Positions 32,696 to 41,789 of a DNA stretch of 64,000 nt are shown piece after piece. The notes beneath the pieces are model-generated. The model saw only the letters and a list, made by a program, of their open reading frames with translations, did not search any database and was not told the origin of the DNA. Both the position numbers and the translations under genes were made by a program. Positions within the stretch are counted from its first letter, which is position 1, and the number at the start of each line of letters is the position of its first letter. Source of the stretch: Haloarcula rubripromontorii. GTDB taxonomy: Archaea > Halobacteriota > Halobacteria > Halobacteriales > Haloarculaceae. The stretch is from contig NZ_LIUF01000001.1 of the NCBI RefSeq assembly GCF_001280425.1, positions 600,945-664,944 of the forward strand, read 5' to 3'.

Positions 32696-33907
32696 TCAGA
32701 CCAGCACGTCGACCTCGTACCCCTCGTCGGTGAGCGCGTCGATGAGTTCGTCGACGTGGTCGTGGCCGCGGGTCTCAAGATCCAGTTCGACCTCTGCCGA
32801 ACTCATCGCCACGTCACGACTGGTCCGGTCGTGCTCAATGCCGTAGATGTTGACTTGCTCGCGTGACAGGACCTCGACGAGTTCTTCCAGCGCGCCGGGT
32901 TGGTCCTGGAGGACGGTCCTGATCTTGAGATAGCGGCCGGTCTCGACGAGGCCGCGCATGATGACGTTGGTCAGCATATTCAGGTCGATGTTCCCGCCAC
33001 ACAGCGCGGGGACGATTGTCTCGTTGTCCTCGAAATCGAACTTCTCCTCCATGACCGCGGCCAGCGCCACGGCACCCGCGCCCTCAGCAAGCGTTTTCGA
33101 GCGCTCTAACAGCGTCGTCAGCGCGACAGCGATTTCCGAGTCCGACACCGTCACGACCTCGTCGACGCGGTCGCTGATGACCGCAAACGTCTGCTCGCCG
33201 ACAGTACGGGTGGCGATGCCGTCGGCGATGGTTTCGACGCTGTCACGCTCGATACGATGGCCCTTCTCCAGCGACTCGGCGACGCTTGACGCCCCCTCGG
33301 CCTGAACGCCGATAACGCGAATGTCTTCGTCCTTGCCCTTCAGCGCCGTGGCGATGCCGCTGATGAGTCCGCCGCCACCGATTGGCACGACGACCGTATC
33401 GACGCCGGGGAGGTCCTCGTAGATTTCCAGTCCGATGGTCCCCTGCCCCGCCATCACTTTCTCGTCGTCGAAGGCGTGGACGTAGGTCCGACCCTCCTCG
33501 CGCTCAAGCTCGTGGGCGTGTTCGGCGGCCGCGTCGTAGTCCCGCCCGTGGAGGACCACGTTGCCGCCGTAGCTCCGGGTCGCCTTCACTTTCGAAACCG
33601 GGGCCCGTTCCGGCATCACGATTTTCGAATCAACGCCGATTCGCGTGGCGGCCAGTGCGACCCCCTGGGCGTGGTTACCGGCGCTCGCTGTGACGACGCC
33701 AGCCGCCCGTTCAGCGTCCGAAAGCGACGCGATGCGGTTGGTCGCACCCCGTATCTTGAACGACCCCGTCCGCTGGAACAGTTCGAGTTTGAGATGGATA
33801 TCCGCGCCCGTCATCGCCGAAAACGTGTGCGAGTAATCCAGCGGTGTGTGTCTGGCTGTCTCAGAAACAGTGTCCTGTGCCGCGAGGACATCCTCAAATG
33901 AGAGCAT
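32696..33907 (-). CDS. ilvA: Threonine ammonia-lyase with ACT domain
   Basis: The 403-residue PLP enzyme deaminates threonine to 2-oxobutanoate for isoleucine synthesis. It has the Schiff-base lysine K51 in TGSFKIRGATNR, the phosphate loop GGGGLISG (about 177-184) and a C-terminal ACT domain (about 325-403: VLQDQPGALEELVEVLSREQ) for feedback control. Start 33907 (MLSFEDVL) is typical; in-frame ATGs at 33952 and 33931 lie upstream. It could also act on serine. Confidence 0.93.
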   Translation of the reverse strand: MLSFEDVLAAQDTVSETARHTPLDYSHTFSAMTGADIHLKLELFQRTGSFKIRGATNRIASLSDAERAAGVVTASAGNHAQGVALAATRIGVDSKIVMPERAPVSKVKATRSYGGNVVLHGRDYDAAAEHAHELEREEGRTYVHAFDDEKVMAGQGTIGLEIYEDLPGVDTVVVPIGGGGLISGIATALKGKDEDIRVIGVQAEGASSVAESLEKGHRIERDSVETIADGIATRTVGEQTFAVISDRVDEVVTVSDSEIAVALTTLLERSKTLAEGAGAVALAAVMEEKFDFEDNETIVPALCGGNIDLNMLTNVIMRGLVETGRYLKIRTVLQDQPGALEELVEVLSREQVNIYGIEHDRTSRDVAMSSAEVELDLETRGHDHVDELIDALTDEGYEVDVLV

Positions 33908-34192
33908 GGGAGTGGCTATTCGCCGGACCATGTTATACTGTCGGCCGACCATGCGGTATCGGCGGTTGGGACAGCCGCGACTGCTCGGGTAGTGTCCTGA
34001 AACGGAAAGGGGGAGCGTGTGACTGCACGCGGGAGAACGAACGCGATTGACTTAAATCCGGTCGTAGCGCGGTGAAAGTGAAAGTGCAGGACAGCGGACG
34101 GGTAGAGCCGCTCGCCTTGCCACTCAGCCCGTGAAGTCGATATGGCTAGCCGGACAGAACTGTTTTACACTCGGTATCCCAGAAAGTAGTAG
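33908..34192. other. Divergent intergenic region, ilvA / potassium channel
   Basis: These 285 bases are non-coding. Promoters for ilvA and the channel gene (ttttacac near 34164-34171) lie at its ends. A further promoter-like run (ttgacttaaatcc, about 34047-34059) is followed by GC-rich DNA with a weak ACGGG/CCCGT pairing; a small RNA here is possible but not supported enough to call. Confidence 0.4.
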
Positions 34193-35827
34193 ATGGATAC
34201 CTGGCTGCGACGGACGCTGGTGTATATCGTCGCACTCGGCGGCATCATTCTGGGGTATGCGTTCGCATACGACTACGGAATGGCAACGTTCGAAAGCGAC
34301 CCGCAACCGTTTCTGCGGTCGCTTCGCGTCGTGGTCGAAACGTTCACCACGACCGGATACGGCTCGGACGCGCCGTGGAGTACCACGGAGATGCGACTGC
34401 TCGTTATCGTGATGGACATCACCGGCGTCGTGCTCATCTTTCTCGCGCTGCCGGTGTTGCTGTTTCCGCTGTTCGAAGAGGCGATGGAGACGACAGCCCC
34501 GAACACGGTCGAAAACAGTCTCAGCGACCACGTCGTTATCTGTCAGTTCTCCCCCCGCGGTGAGACACTCGTCACCGAACTCGACACCTGGGACGTCGAC
34601 TACGTCATCGTCGAACCGGACCGGGATCGGGCCAACGACCTCTACGAGGACGGGTACTACGTCATCCACGCCGACCCGCAGTCCGTCGACGGGCTTGAGC
34701 GAGCCCACCTGTCGTCCGCCCGCGCGCTCGTCGCCGACGCATCCGACCAGGTGAACACCAGTATCATCCTCACCGCCCGAGAAGTCGACGAATCCGTCCA
34801 GACCGTCAGCGTCGTCAAAGAGCCTGATCGCGCGAAGTACCACGACCTCGCCGGTGCCGACGCCGTCCTCTCACCGCGGGGCCTACTCGGCGAGAGCCTC
34901 GCAAGCAAGGTGACGACCGGCATTTCGACGACGCTCGGAGACTCAATCGAGATCGGCGAGGACTTCGATATCGCCGAACTGCCGATCCACCGGGGGAGCG
35001 ACCTCGTCGGAACGACGCTGGCCGACAGCGGCATCCGCGAGGAGACCGGCGTCAACGTCATCGGCGCGTGGTTCCGCGGCCAGTTCGTCAGTCCGCCCGA
35101 CCCCGAATCTGAACTCGACGGTAGTACGGTCCTACTGGTGTCAGGGACCGAGTTACAACTGGAGCAACTCAAGCAAATGACCCTCTCCAGCGTGCGTGGC
35201 TTCCGCCGAGGGGAGACAGTGATTATCGGGGCCGGCGAGGTCGGTCAGACCATCACGTCGGCGCTTACGAACGCCGGGGTGCCGCATACGGTGCTCGATC
35301 AGGCTGACGCACCGGGCGTCGATGTGGTCGGGGACGCCACGGAGCCAGAGGAACTTCGGCACGCTGGCGTCGGCACAGCCAGAACGGTTATTCTCGCCCT
35401 GTCGTCGGATACCGACACCGAGTTCGCGACGCTTGTCATCCGTGATCTCAATCCGGACGTCGAAATCATCGCCCGTGCCGAGGAAAGCGAGAACGTCCAG
35501 AAGATGTATCGTGCGGGCGCTGACTACGTCCTTGCATTGTCGACGGTTAGCGGCCGGATGCTCGCCTCCACAATTCTCGAAGACGAAGACGTCATCTCGA
35601 TGGATCAGCAGGTCGAGGTGATCCGCGTCGCCGCAAACGGCCTCGGGAACACGACGATCGGCGAGGCCGATGTCCGCTCACGGACGGGCTGTACGGTCGT
35701 CGCCATCGAGCGCAACGGCACCGTCGTCACCGACCTCGGTCCCGACGTGACTATCGAACCGAGCGATAAGCTCGTCATCGCCGGCACCGACGACGGCGTG
35801 ACGCGGTTCAAGTCGGTGTTTGGCTAA
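34193..35827 (+). CDS. Potassium channel with two RCK modules
   Basis: A 544-residue protein. Two membrane segments (about 9-28 and 69-92) flank a pore loop with the selectivity filter TTTGYGS (about 56-62), giving a two-TM potassium channel. Two cytoplasmic RCK_N/RCK_C units follow: residues about 107-325 (DHVVICQFSPRGETL) and about 340-544 (ETVIIGAGEVGQTI, GxGxxG). The second binds a nucleotide; the first has a degenerate glycine motif. This is the MthK/KefC-like plan with tandem RCKs. Repeat copy B begins on the base after its stop. Confidence 0.93.
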   Translation: MDTWLRRTLVYIVALGGIILGYAFAYDYGMATFESDPQPFLRSLRVVVETFTTTGYGSDAPWSTTEMRLLVIVMDITGVVLIFLALPVLLFPLFEEAMETTAPNTVENSLSDHVVICQFSPRGETLVTELDTWDVDYVIVEPDRDRANDLYEDGYYVIHADPQSVDGLERAHLSSARALVADASDQVNTSIILTAREVDESVQTVSVVKEPDRAKYHDLAGADAVLSPRGLLGESLASKVTTGISTTLGDSIEIGEDFDIAELPIHRGSDLVGTTLADSGIREETGVNVIGAWFRGQFVSPPDPESELDGSTVLLVSGTELQLEQLKQMTLSSVRGFRRGETVIIGAGEVGQTITSALTNAGVPHTVLDQADAPGVDVVGDATEPEELRHAGVGTARTVILALSSDTDTEFATLVIRDLNPDVEIIARAEESENVQKMYRAGADYVLALSTVSGRMLASTILEDEDVISMDQQVEVIRVAANGLGNTTIGEADVRSRTGCTVVAIERNGTVVTDLGPDVTIEPSDKLVIAGTDDGVTRFKSVFG

Positions 35828-35935
35828 CCACCTTTTTCAGCGTCGGGTTTCCTCGCGGCGCGAAGCGCCGCTGTGGGAACCCTCCTCGAAAAACGTGGGC
35901 GAAAAAGGCCGAACGCTCGCTATGCTCGCGTTCGG
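35828..35935 (+). repeat. Structured intergenic repeat, copy B
   Basis: It begins CCACCTTTTTCAGCG directly after the channel stop codon. A hairpin (inner arms GCGGCGC-GAA-GCGCCGC, 35855-35871; outer GGGTTTCC/GGGAACCC) follows, then CTCGAAAAACGTGGGCGAAAAAGG-type block to 35908 and a second hairpin CCGAACGC...GCGTTCGG (35909-35935). The opening CCAC-TTTTTC can pair with GAAAAA-GTGG to close the first hairpin. Same fixed blocks as copies A and C. It lies between convergent genes. Confidence 0.85.
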
Positions 35936-36040
35936 TGAACCGCTCACTTCGTTCCCGGACAGTCGCTACGTGTCCGTTACCGTAGAGCCCGATTTTAGAG
36001 AGACTCGACAAGAAATGAATCTTGTGCTGATTCCGGGGAA

Positions 36041-36059
36041 CCGGCGGCGTCGCCGCCGG
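36041..36059. terminator. Perfect GC hairpin between convergent genes
   Basis: CCGGCGGCG-T-CGCCGCCGG is a 9-base perfect inverted repeat in the gap between the potassium channel and citrate synthase genes, which converge. It could stop or stabilise either transcript. It lacks a T tract, which archaeal termination normally uses, so a terminator role is tentative. Confidence 0.4.
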
Positions 36060-36151
36060 ATACTGGCCGCCCTGCCTTCCCCCGGTTCGCGCGATGAAAC
36101 GCGCTCACGGCCGTCAGTAATCCACTCTTCAGACGAAAAGTACGGTAGGGC

Positions 36152-37297
36152 CTATCGCTCGTCCAGCGGCACGAACGTCGTGTCTTCCGGCTTCGCACCG
36201 ACGTAGCGGGCGCGCGGGCGAATCAGGCGATTGTCCTCGATGTACTCGAAGACGTGTGCGACCCAGCCGCCGACGCGGGACATCGCGAAGATGGGGGTGT
36301 AGATGTCGATGGGGATACCCATCTGGTAGTACGTCGAGGCCGAGTAGAAGTCGACATTGGGGGCCAGTCCTTTCTCTTCCATGAGGTAGTCTTCGATGGT
36401 GGTCGACATCTCGTACCACTTGAGCGTGCCGGCGGCCTCGCCGAGTTCCTTCGACCGCTCGCCGAGAATCTTCGCACGCGGGTCCTTGACGTTGTAGACG
36501 CGGTGGCCGAAGCCAGAGACGCGGCGACCCTCGTCGAGGGCGTTCTTGACCCAGTCGAGCGGGTCGGATTCGGCGTCGTCGACCTCCTTTAGCATCTCCA
36601 TAACGTCCTGATTGGCCCCGCCGTGGAGCGGTCCCTTCAGCGTCCCGATAGCGGAGGTGACCGCGCTGTGAACGTCCGACAACGTCGACGCCGTCGTGAT
36701 GGCCGAGAACGTCGAGGCGTTGAGACCGTGGTCGGCGTGGAGCACGAGCGCCTGATCGAACACGTCCGCCAGCACGTCGTCGGGCTCCTCGCCGTTGAGC
36801 ATGTAGAGGAAATTCGCCGCGTGGTCGAGGTCATCGCGAGGTTCGACGGGCTCCTTGCCGTCGCGGATGCGGGTAAACGCCGCGATGATGGTCGGGATTT
36901 TGGCGGTGATCCGCCGCCCAGTTTCGAGGTTGACCGTCTCGTCGGTCGGCTCGGCGTCCTCGGGCGCAGGGTCGAACGCCGAGAGCATCGACACCGCAGT
37001 CCGGAGCGCTGCCATCGGGTCCTCGTCCGCCTCGGCGAGCTGTCGGACAGTCGAGATGACGTCGTCGTCCACGTCGCGTGCCGCCACCATCGCCTGCTTG
37101 AACTCGGAGAGTTCGTCCCGGTTCGGCAGGTGGCCGTGCCAGAGCAGGTACAGCACCTCTTCGTAACTGGCACCCTTCGCGAGGTCCTCGATGGTGTACC
37201 CCCGATACACGAGTTTGCCAGCGTCGCCGTCGATAACGCTGAGTTCGGACTCGGCGACGATGACACCCTCGAGTCCCTTCTTGAGGTCGTCGGACAT
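36152..37297 (-). CDS. citZ: Citrate synthase
   Basis: The 381-residue protein condenses oxaloacetate and acetyl-CoA to citrate. Visible family features are VIVAESELSVIDGDAGKLVY and YRGY at the start, LNGEEPDD, the catalytic region ADHGLNASTFSAI (His near 186), GPLHGGANQDVMEML (about 221-235), the FGHRVYNVKDPRAKIL loop (about 259-274) and the late catalytic Asp. Length fits prokaryotic type I enzymes. A 2-methylcitrate synthase would look similar. ATG 37297 (MSDDLKKG) is preferred over 37303. Confidence 0.95.
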   Translation of the reverse strand: MSDDLKKGLEGVIVAESELSVIDGDAGKLVYRGYTIEDLAKGASYEEVLYLLWHGHLPNRDELSEFKQAMVAARDVDDDVISTVRQLAEADEDPMAALRTAVSMLSAFDPAPEDAEPTDETVNLETGRRITAKIPTIIAAFTRIRDGKEPVEPRDDLDHAANFLYMLNGEEPDDVLADVFDQALVLHADHGLNASTFSAITTASTLSDVHSAVTSAIGTLKGPLHGGANQDVMEMLKEVDDAESDPLDWVKNALDEGRRVSGFGHRVYNVKDPRAKILGERSKELGEAAGTLKWYEMSTTIEDYLMEEKGLAPNVDFYSASTYYQMGIPIDIYTPIFAMSRVGGWVAHVFEYIEDNRLIRPRARYVGAKPEDTTFVPLDER

Positions 37298-37477
37298 ACG
37301 CAATCAGTTCCCTACCTTCCGGGAAAAACATTTTCTTTCTGAGCGTGTGTGGCACAATGTCAGGATCGCGAGACTGGACGTTCGTTCAGTTGTCGGTCGC
37401 CGCCACCGCCGTTCTAGTGGGCTCAGCCCTGTGATGGTGACTGGGCGACCTGCAGGCACACCGCCGTCGAGCAGCCG

Positions 37478-37840
37478 CTACCGTTCCGACCGCGTTTCCG
37501 AGACCGCCCTCACGAGTTCGTTCACGGGGAAGCCGTCGTCGTAATCGAAGGACGCGAAGACCCCCTCGTATCGTCTCGATGGGAACAAAAACACGATGAT
37601 GTCGTCGAAAAACAACGTCTGTGCATTGAATCGCCCTTCTCCGATGAGCGATTTGAAATCGTCTCCCGTAACTGTGTGTGCCATGATGAGTTTGTACGCT
37701 TCGTCGAGGTCTCTATCGGAGTAACTGCCCGCCACGTCGTCGCGGATGTACTCGATTTCGAACGTGGTGCTGTGGAGGTCAGCGACGACACGGGGCGTAG
37801 ACTCTCCGAAATCGTGGATAGTATCAGCTATTTCGGACAT
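37478..37840 (-). CDS. Haloarchaeal hypothetical protein, 120 residues
   Basis: From ATG 37840 the protein starts MSEIADTIHDFGESTPRVVA and continues with DLHSTTFEIEYIRDDVAGSY. Its mixed alpha/beta sequence (FFDDIIVFLFPSRRYEGVFA) resembles small haloarchaeal proteins of the DUF7522 kind, sometimes listed as sensory-accessory; no function is known. A TATA-like atgagtatatatttc lies just upstream on its strand. Longer in-frame extension to 38035 was rejected because the conserved-looking part begins here. Confidence 0.7.
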   Translation of the reverse strand: MSEIADTIHDFGESTPRVVADLHSTTFEIEYIRDDVAGSYSDRDLDEAYKLIMAHTVTGDDFKSLIGEGRFNAQTLFFDDIIVFLFPSRRYEGVFASFDYDDGFPVNELVRAVSETRSER

Positions 37841-37987
37841 ATGAGTATATATTTCGCTGGATTGAAAAGTGGCGTGGATTGGGTACAAGCCGTGCGTCGC
37901 CGCCGTTCGGCCCGCCAGATCGGGCAGTCGCGCTACCATTCCACACAGTGAGGAACGCTTTTGCTCGGGGCCGTCGAACCGGCGGCT

Positions 37988-39211
37988 ATGGACCCGACAG
38001 GGACGGTCGAGTACGAACCGGTCAGCGTCAAGCAAGTGCTGGCCGAGATGAAAGACACCGCCGAGTTGCTCATCGACCTCTCGTACTCGGCCGTCCTGCT
38101 CGGGAGCGACGACGTGGCCGCGGAGGTGCTTGAGCTGGAGGAGAAGATGGACGTCCTCCAGTTGCGGGCGCGCATGAGCCTCCTGATGGCCTGCCGGTCG
38201 ACGGCGGACGCGGAGTCACTGGCCCCCGTGCTGGGGATGGTCGGGGCCGCCGAGAAGATAAGCGACGCCGCCGGCGACATCGCCAAGGTCGTACTGGAGG
38301 ACATCGGCCTCCCGGACACGATGCGGGCGGCCCTGCCCGAGGCGGTCGAGACGCTCGTGCGGGCGACAATCGGTTCGGACTCGGCGCTGGCCGGCGAGAC
38401 GCTCGGGGGGCTCAACCTCGAAACCGAGACCGGCGTCCGCGCGCTGGCGATTCGCCGGCAGGGGAACTGGCTGCTCAACCCCGACCGGGAGACGCGCCTC
38501 GAAGCGGGCGACGTGGTGCTGTTCCGCGGCCCCGAGACCGGCGTCGCCGAGGTCTATCGGGACGCCACCGGCGACGCGTACGAGCCGCCGGAACCGCCCG
38601 AGGGTGGCGTCCGCGACCTCGAACGCGCCGTCGACTCCATCGTGTTGATGAAAGACATGGGCGAACTGGCGGTCGACCTGGCCTACGGCGCGGTGCTGTT
38701 CGACAGCACGGAGGTCGCCGAGGAGGTCGTCGAACTCGAAGCCGAGGTCGACGCGCTGCAGTCCCGGTTCGAGGCCTGGACGCTCCGGGCCGCCGCCGAC
38801 ATCGACGACCCCGTGTCGCTGCGGGGCCTCGTCCACCTGGCTCGCTCGACAGAGGTCATCTCCGACGCCGCGCTGGAAATGAGCGAAGGTGTGCTGCGGG
38901 GGCTATCGACGCATCCGGTCGTCGCCGAGGCCGTGCAGGAGTCCGACGAGATTATCGTCCGAACGACGGTGTACCCCGGTAGCGACCTCGCGGGGACGAC
39001 CATCGGCGACGCGGAAGTCAAGACGGCGACCGGCATGCGCATCATCGCCGTCCGGCGGGCGGCCGGCGAGAGCGAGCGCACCGGCCGAGAAGGCGGGGAC
39101 TGGGTTATTTCGCCGGGACCGGAGACGGAAATCCGGACCGGCGACGTGCTCATCGCAAAGGGGACTCGAACCGGGGGCGACCGGCTTACAGACCTGACAA
39201 AGGGTGCATAG
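37988..39211 (+). CDS. Tandem PhoU-RCK_C protein, potassium-channel related
   Basis: The start at 37988 gives 407 residues in two halves of the same design: a PhoU-like helical domain (residues about 15-110 and about 215-310, each with VKDMAELxxDLxYxAVLxxS-type sequence) and an RCK_C/TrkA-C domain (about 120-195 and about 320-400, each with LAGxTxG...TGxRxxAxRR). PhoU-RCK proteins occur with ion channels or transporters of haloarchaea and probably tune potassium flux through ligand binding. No transporter is encoded next to it. It converges on a small membrane-protein gene with an 7-base gap. Confidence 0.9.
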   Translation: MDPTGTVEYEPVSVKQVLAEMKDTAELLIDLSYSAVLLGSDDVAAEVLELEEKMDVLQLRARMSLLMACRSTADAESLAPVLGMVGAAEKISDAAGDIAKVVLEDIGLPDTMRAALPEAVETLVRATIGSDSALAGETLGGLNLETETGVRALAIRRQGNWLLNPDRETRLEAGDVVLFRGPETGVAEVYRDATGDAYEPPEPPEGGVRDLERAVDSIVLMKDMGELAVDLAYGAVLFDSTEVAEEVVELEAEVDALQSRFEAWTLRAAADIDDPVSLRGLVHLARSTEVISDAALEMSEGVLRGLSTHPVVAEAVQESDEIIVRTTVYPGSDLAGTTIGDAEVKTATGMRIIAVRRAAGESERTGREGGDWVISPGPETEIRTGDVLIAKGTRTGGDRLTDLTKGA

Positions 39212-39218
39212 CGTTCGG

Positions 39219-39434
39219 CTACTGTCTGGCGAGTCGAACGGCCGAGACCGCCGTGAACAGCGCTGTCAGCAGCCCGCCCAGCGACGTCGCGAGGACGAAC
39301 GCCAGCGCCACGTAGAATCCAATCGGTCGCTGGGCCCCTGGCAGGACGAACAGAGCGAACAGCCCCGCGGTAAACAGACCAGCGAGCACGAACCCGATTT
39401 TCGCGTTGCGTGGCACGTTCAGCGCCGCGACCAT
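39219..39434 (-). CDS. Two-helix small membrane protein
   Basis: A 71-residue protein from ATG 39434, MVAALNVPRNAKIGFVLAGL, with two membrane segments (about 13-32 and 39-62). Similar proteins are annotated only by DUF number (DUF7536-like) in haloarchaea. The short RRxR-like basic ends suggest cytoplasmic termini. It is divergent from the desuccinylase-like gene and converges on the PhoU-RCK gene. Confidence 0.72.
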   Translation of the reverse strand: MVAALNVPRNAKIGFVLAGLFTAGLFALFVLPGAQRPIGFYVALAFVLATSLGGLLTALFTAVSAVRLARQ

Positions 39435-39569
39435 CGCCGCTTTGCCGCTCTGTGGCTCGGACTGGGACACACCGGCTAGTAGGGCCGGCGTCCCCAAGAT
39501 GCCGTCGATCCGGCGCAACTGTTGGCGAAATCCGAACCAGTAAAGGCTCCCAAGGCAAACGTGGGAACA

Positions 39570-40526
39570 ATGGTTACTTTCGGTACGGCGACCGCCGCTC
39601 CCGGTGAGAAAGACACGGGGCGGCTGGAGGTCGGTGAGACCCGCGACGGGTCGACGTTCGGGCTGCCGGTCGCCGTCGTCAACGGTGTCGACGACGGACG
39701 GACGCTCTACATTCAGGCGGCCAGCGACGGCGACGAACTGAACGGCGTCGGCGTCATCCAGCGGACGCTCCCGCAACTCGACCCGACGGAACTGTCCGGG
39801 ACGATTCTGGTCTGTGGCGTCGTCAACTACCACGCGTTCCAAGTCGCCGAGCACCGCAATCCGGTCGACGACACGAAGATGAACCGGGCGTATCCGGGCG
39901 ACAAAACAGGAACATCAAGCGAGCGTATCGCAGCGGCGACGTTCAACGCCGCCATCAGCGCCGATTACGTACTCGACCTGCACCAGGGCTCGACCTCACA
40001 GATGATCGACGAGGTGCGGGTCCGGTGTGGCACTCGCCATCGACTCCACGAGGAGTGTCTCGAACTCGCGAAGGTGTTCGGCTGTGGGTACATCCTCGAC
40101 CAGAAAGGCCCCGACGGGCAGTTGGCTCGCGCCGCGCCCGACGAGGGTGTCCCGACCATCGACCCCGAACTCGGCGGCTGTGTCGGCTGGGACGAGCGGT
40201 CCATCCAGCGGGGCGTCGACGGCGTGTTCAACGTCCTGCACTACTACGGCTTCCTCGACGGCCACCACGATACGCGCCCACAGACCCGCGCCACCGGGTT
40301 CGAGCAGTACGGCTCCCCCGTCGGCGGCCTCATCGACCTCAAGCCCGACCTCGGTGACCGCGTCTCGCGCGGCGAGACGCTGTTCGAGGTGACCGACGTG
40401 TTCGGCGACCCGAAGGCCGAAATCACTGCTGACTCCAGTGGCGTATTCTGGCGTGCCCGCCGGCTCCCGCAGGTCGCGACCGGCGAATACGTCTGTTCCG
40501 TCGGGACAAACATCGATACCTGCTAG
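39570..40526 (+). CDS. Succinylglutamate desuccinylase/aspartoacylase family protein
   Basis: From ATG 39570 the 318-residue protein starts MVTFGTATAAPGEKDTGRLE. It shows the zinc-carboxypeptidase-like core of the AstE/ASPA family: NPVDDTKMNRAYPG (about 104-117), YVLDLHQGSTSQM (zinc His near 146) and DPELGGC (about 196-202, catalytic Glu). A C-terminal beta domain (DLKPDLGDRVSRGETLFEV) follows. The natural substrate is unknown; deacylation of an N-acyl amino acid is the family activity. The upstream start (39522) is unlikely. Confidence 0.88.
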   Translation: MVTFGTATAAPGEKDTGRLEVGETRDGSTFGLPVAVVNGVDDGRTLYIQAASDGDELNGVGVIQRTLPQLDPTELSGTILVCGVVNYHAFQVAEHRNPVDDTKMNRAYPGDKTGTSSERIAAATFNAAISADYVLDLHQGSTSQMIDEVRVRCGTRHRLHEECLELAKVFGCGYILDQKGPDGQLARAAPDEGVPTIDPELGGCVGWDERSIQRGVDGVFNVLHYYGFLDGHHDTRPQTRATGFEQYGSPVGGLIDLKPDLGDRVSRGETLFEVTDVFGDPKAEITADSSGVFWRARRLPQVATGEYVCSVGTNIDTC

Positions 40527-40616
40527 ATCACGTTTTACTGCAGGGTGCCCTCGCTTAGGCCAACACGCCGGGCAAAGCGTCAGGTATGCCCGCTCGCAGA
40601 CCTGCCTTTCCCCGTG

Positions 40617-40674
40617 GCGGCCGACGGAGCGGCCGCCCGGCCCGCCGTCTGTGCGCTCCGCAGCGGGCGCAGAC
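40617..40674. other. Two GC-rich hairpins upstream of threonine-synthase-like gene
   Basis: GCGGCCG-(acgga)-CGGCCGC (40617-40636) and GTCT..GCGC / GCGCAGAC (40647-40674) stack in the 198-base gap before the next gene. They may end the upstream transcript or be a remnant element. No known RNA family is recognised. Confidence 0.35.
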
Positions 40675-40724
40675 ACCGACGACAATGCCGCCGGTTTTTG
40701 AACGGCCAGTGCCCCAGTACCCCT

Positions 40725-41789
40725 ATGCGCACCTGTAGCGTCTGCGACCGGGAGTACCCGCGTAAGGAACCCTGGCAGTGTTCCTGCGGAGCACCGCTTG
40801 ATTACGTCAGCCAGCCACTGACCGACAGCCAACCGGGGCCGTTCTCACGGACCAGCGGCGTCTGGGACTTCGCCGACTTCCTCCCGATGAGTGAGCGAGT
40901 CAGCCTCGGTGAGGGCTGGACGCCGCTGGTCGACGCGCCCGGGTGGGACGCCACGTTCAAGCTGGAGTATCTCCACCCGACGGGGAGTTTCAAGGACCGC
41001 GGCGCGGCAACGGTCATCGCCGAAGCGCTCGACGTCGGGGCCGACCGGGTACTCGAAGACTCATCGGGCAACGCTGGACTGGCAGTCGCGTCCTACGCGG
41101 CGCGGGCGGGTCTGGACGCGGAGATATACGTCCCGGCGAGCGCGAAGGAAGCGAAGGTTCGCCGCATCGAACGAACCGGCGCAGACGTGCTCCCAGTCGA
41201 GGGAAGTAGAGAGGCCGTAACCGCGGCCTGTATCGACGCTGTAGAGAACGGGGCGGGGTGGTACGCCAGCCACGCCTGGAACCCCGCCTTCTTCGCCGGG
41301 ACGGCGACGGCCGCCTACGAGATTGCCGCCCAACGGGACTGGAACGTCCCGGACGCCGTCGTCACGCCGCTCGGTCACGGGACGCTATATCTCGGTCTCT
41401 ACCGCGGATTTCGGGCACTGGAACAAGCTGGCTGGACGGACGCTATCCCGCGCATACTGGGGACGCAAGCGGTCGGGTACAGTCCTATCGCCGACGAAGA
41501 CGGGAGCAGCTCTGACGGTGCTGCTGCCAACGAACTCGCCGACGGGATTCACATCCGGGACCCGCCGCGTGGCCGGCAAATACGGCACGCCATCGACGAG
41601 ACCGATGGGGCCGCCGTCGCTGTCTCCGCGGCGGCAACGGCGCGAGAACGCGAGCGGCTCGGTGCAGCAGGGTTCCACGTCGAGCCGACGTGTGCGACGG
41701 CGACAGCGGCGCTACCCGAGTTCAGAGAGCGGGGAGAACTCCAGGACGGTGACGACGTGGTTGTCGCGTTGACCGGGCGAAACGACTAG
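40725..41789 (+). CDS. Threonine-synthase-like PLP enzyme with zinc ribbon
   Basis: From ATG 40725 the 354-residue protein has an N-terminal zinc-ribbon-like region (CSVCDREYPRKEPWQCSCG) and a PLP fold type II core with GSFKDRGA (Schiff-base Lys near 88) and SSGNAGLAVASYAARAG (about 108-124). The plan matches archaeal threonine synthase paralogues, though it is shorter than ThrC (about 390-430). Activity could be threonine synthase, or a related lyase. It overlaps the convergent small gene by four bases. Confidence 0.85.
   Translation: MRTCSVCDREYPRKEPWQCSCGAPLDYVSQPLTDSQPGPFSRTSGVWDFADFLPMSERVSLGEGWTPLVDAPGWDATFKLEYLHPTGSFKDRGAATVIAEALDVGADRVLEDSSGNAGLAVASYAARAGLDAEIYVPASAKEAKVRRIERTGADVLPVEGSREAVTAACIDAVENGAGWYASHAWNPAFFAGTATAAYEIAAQRDWNVPDAVVTPLGHGTLYLGLYRGFRALEQAGWTDAIPRILGTQAVGYSPIADEDGSSSDGAAANELADGIHIRDPPRGRQIRHAIDETDGAAVAVSAAATARERERLGAAGFHVEPTCATATAALPEFRERGELQDGDDVVVALTGRND

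Noticed and set aside
33952-34190. Small RNA between ilvA and the potassium channel gene
   Set aside because: A promoter-like motif exists, but the only pairing is five bases; no terminator or conserved fold is visible.
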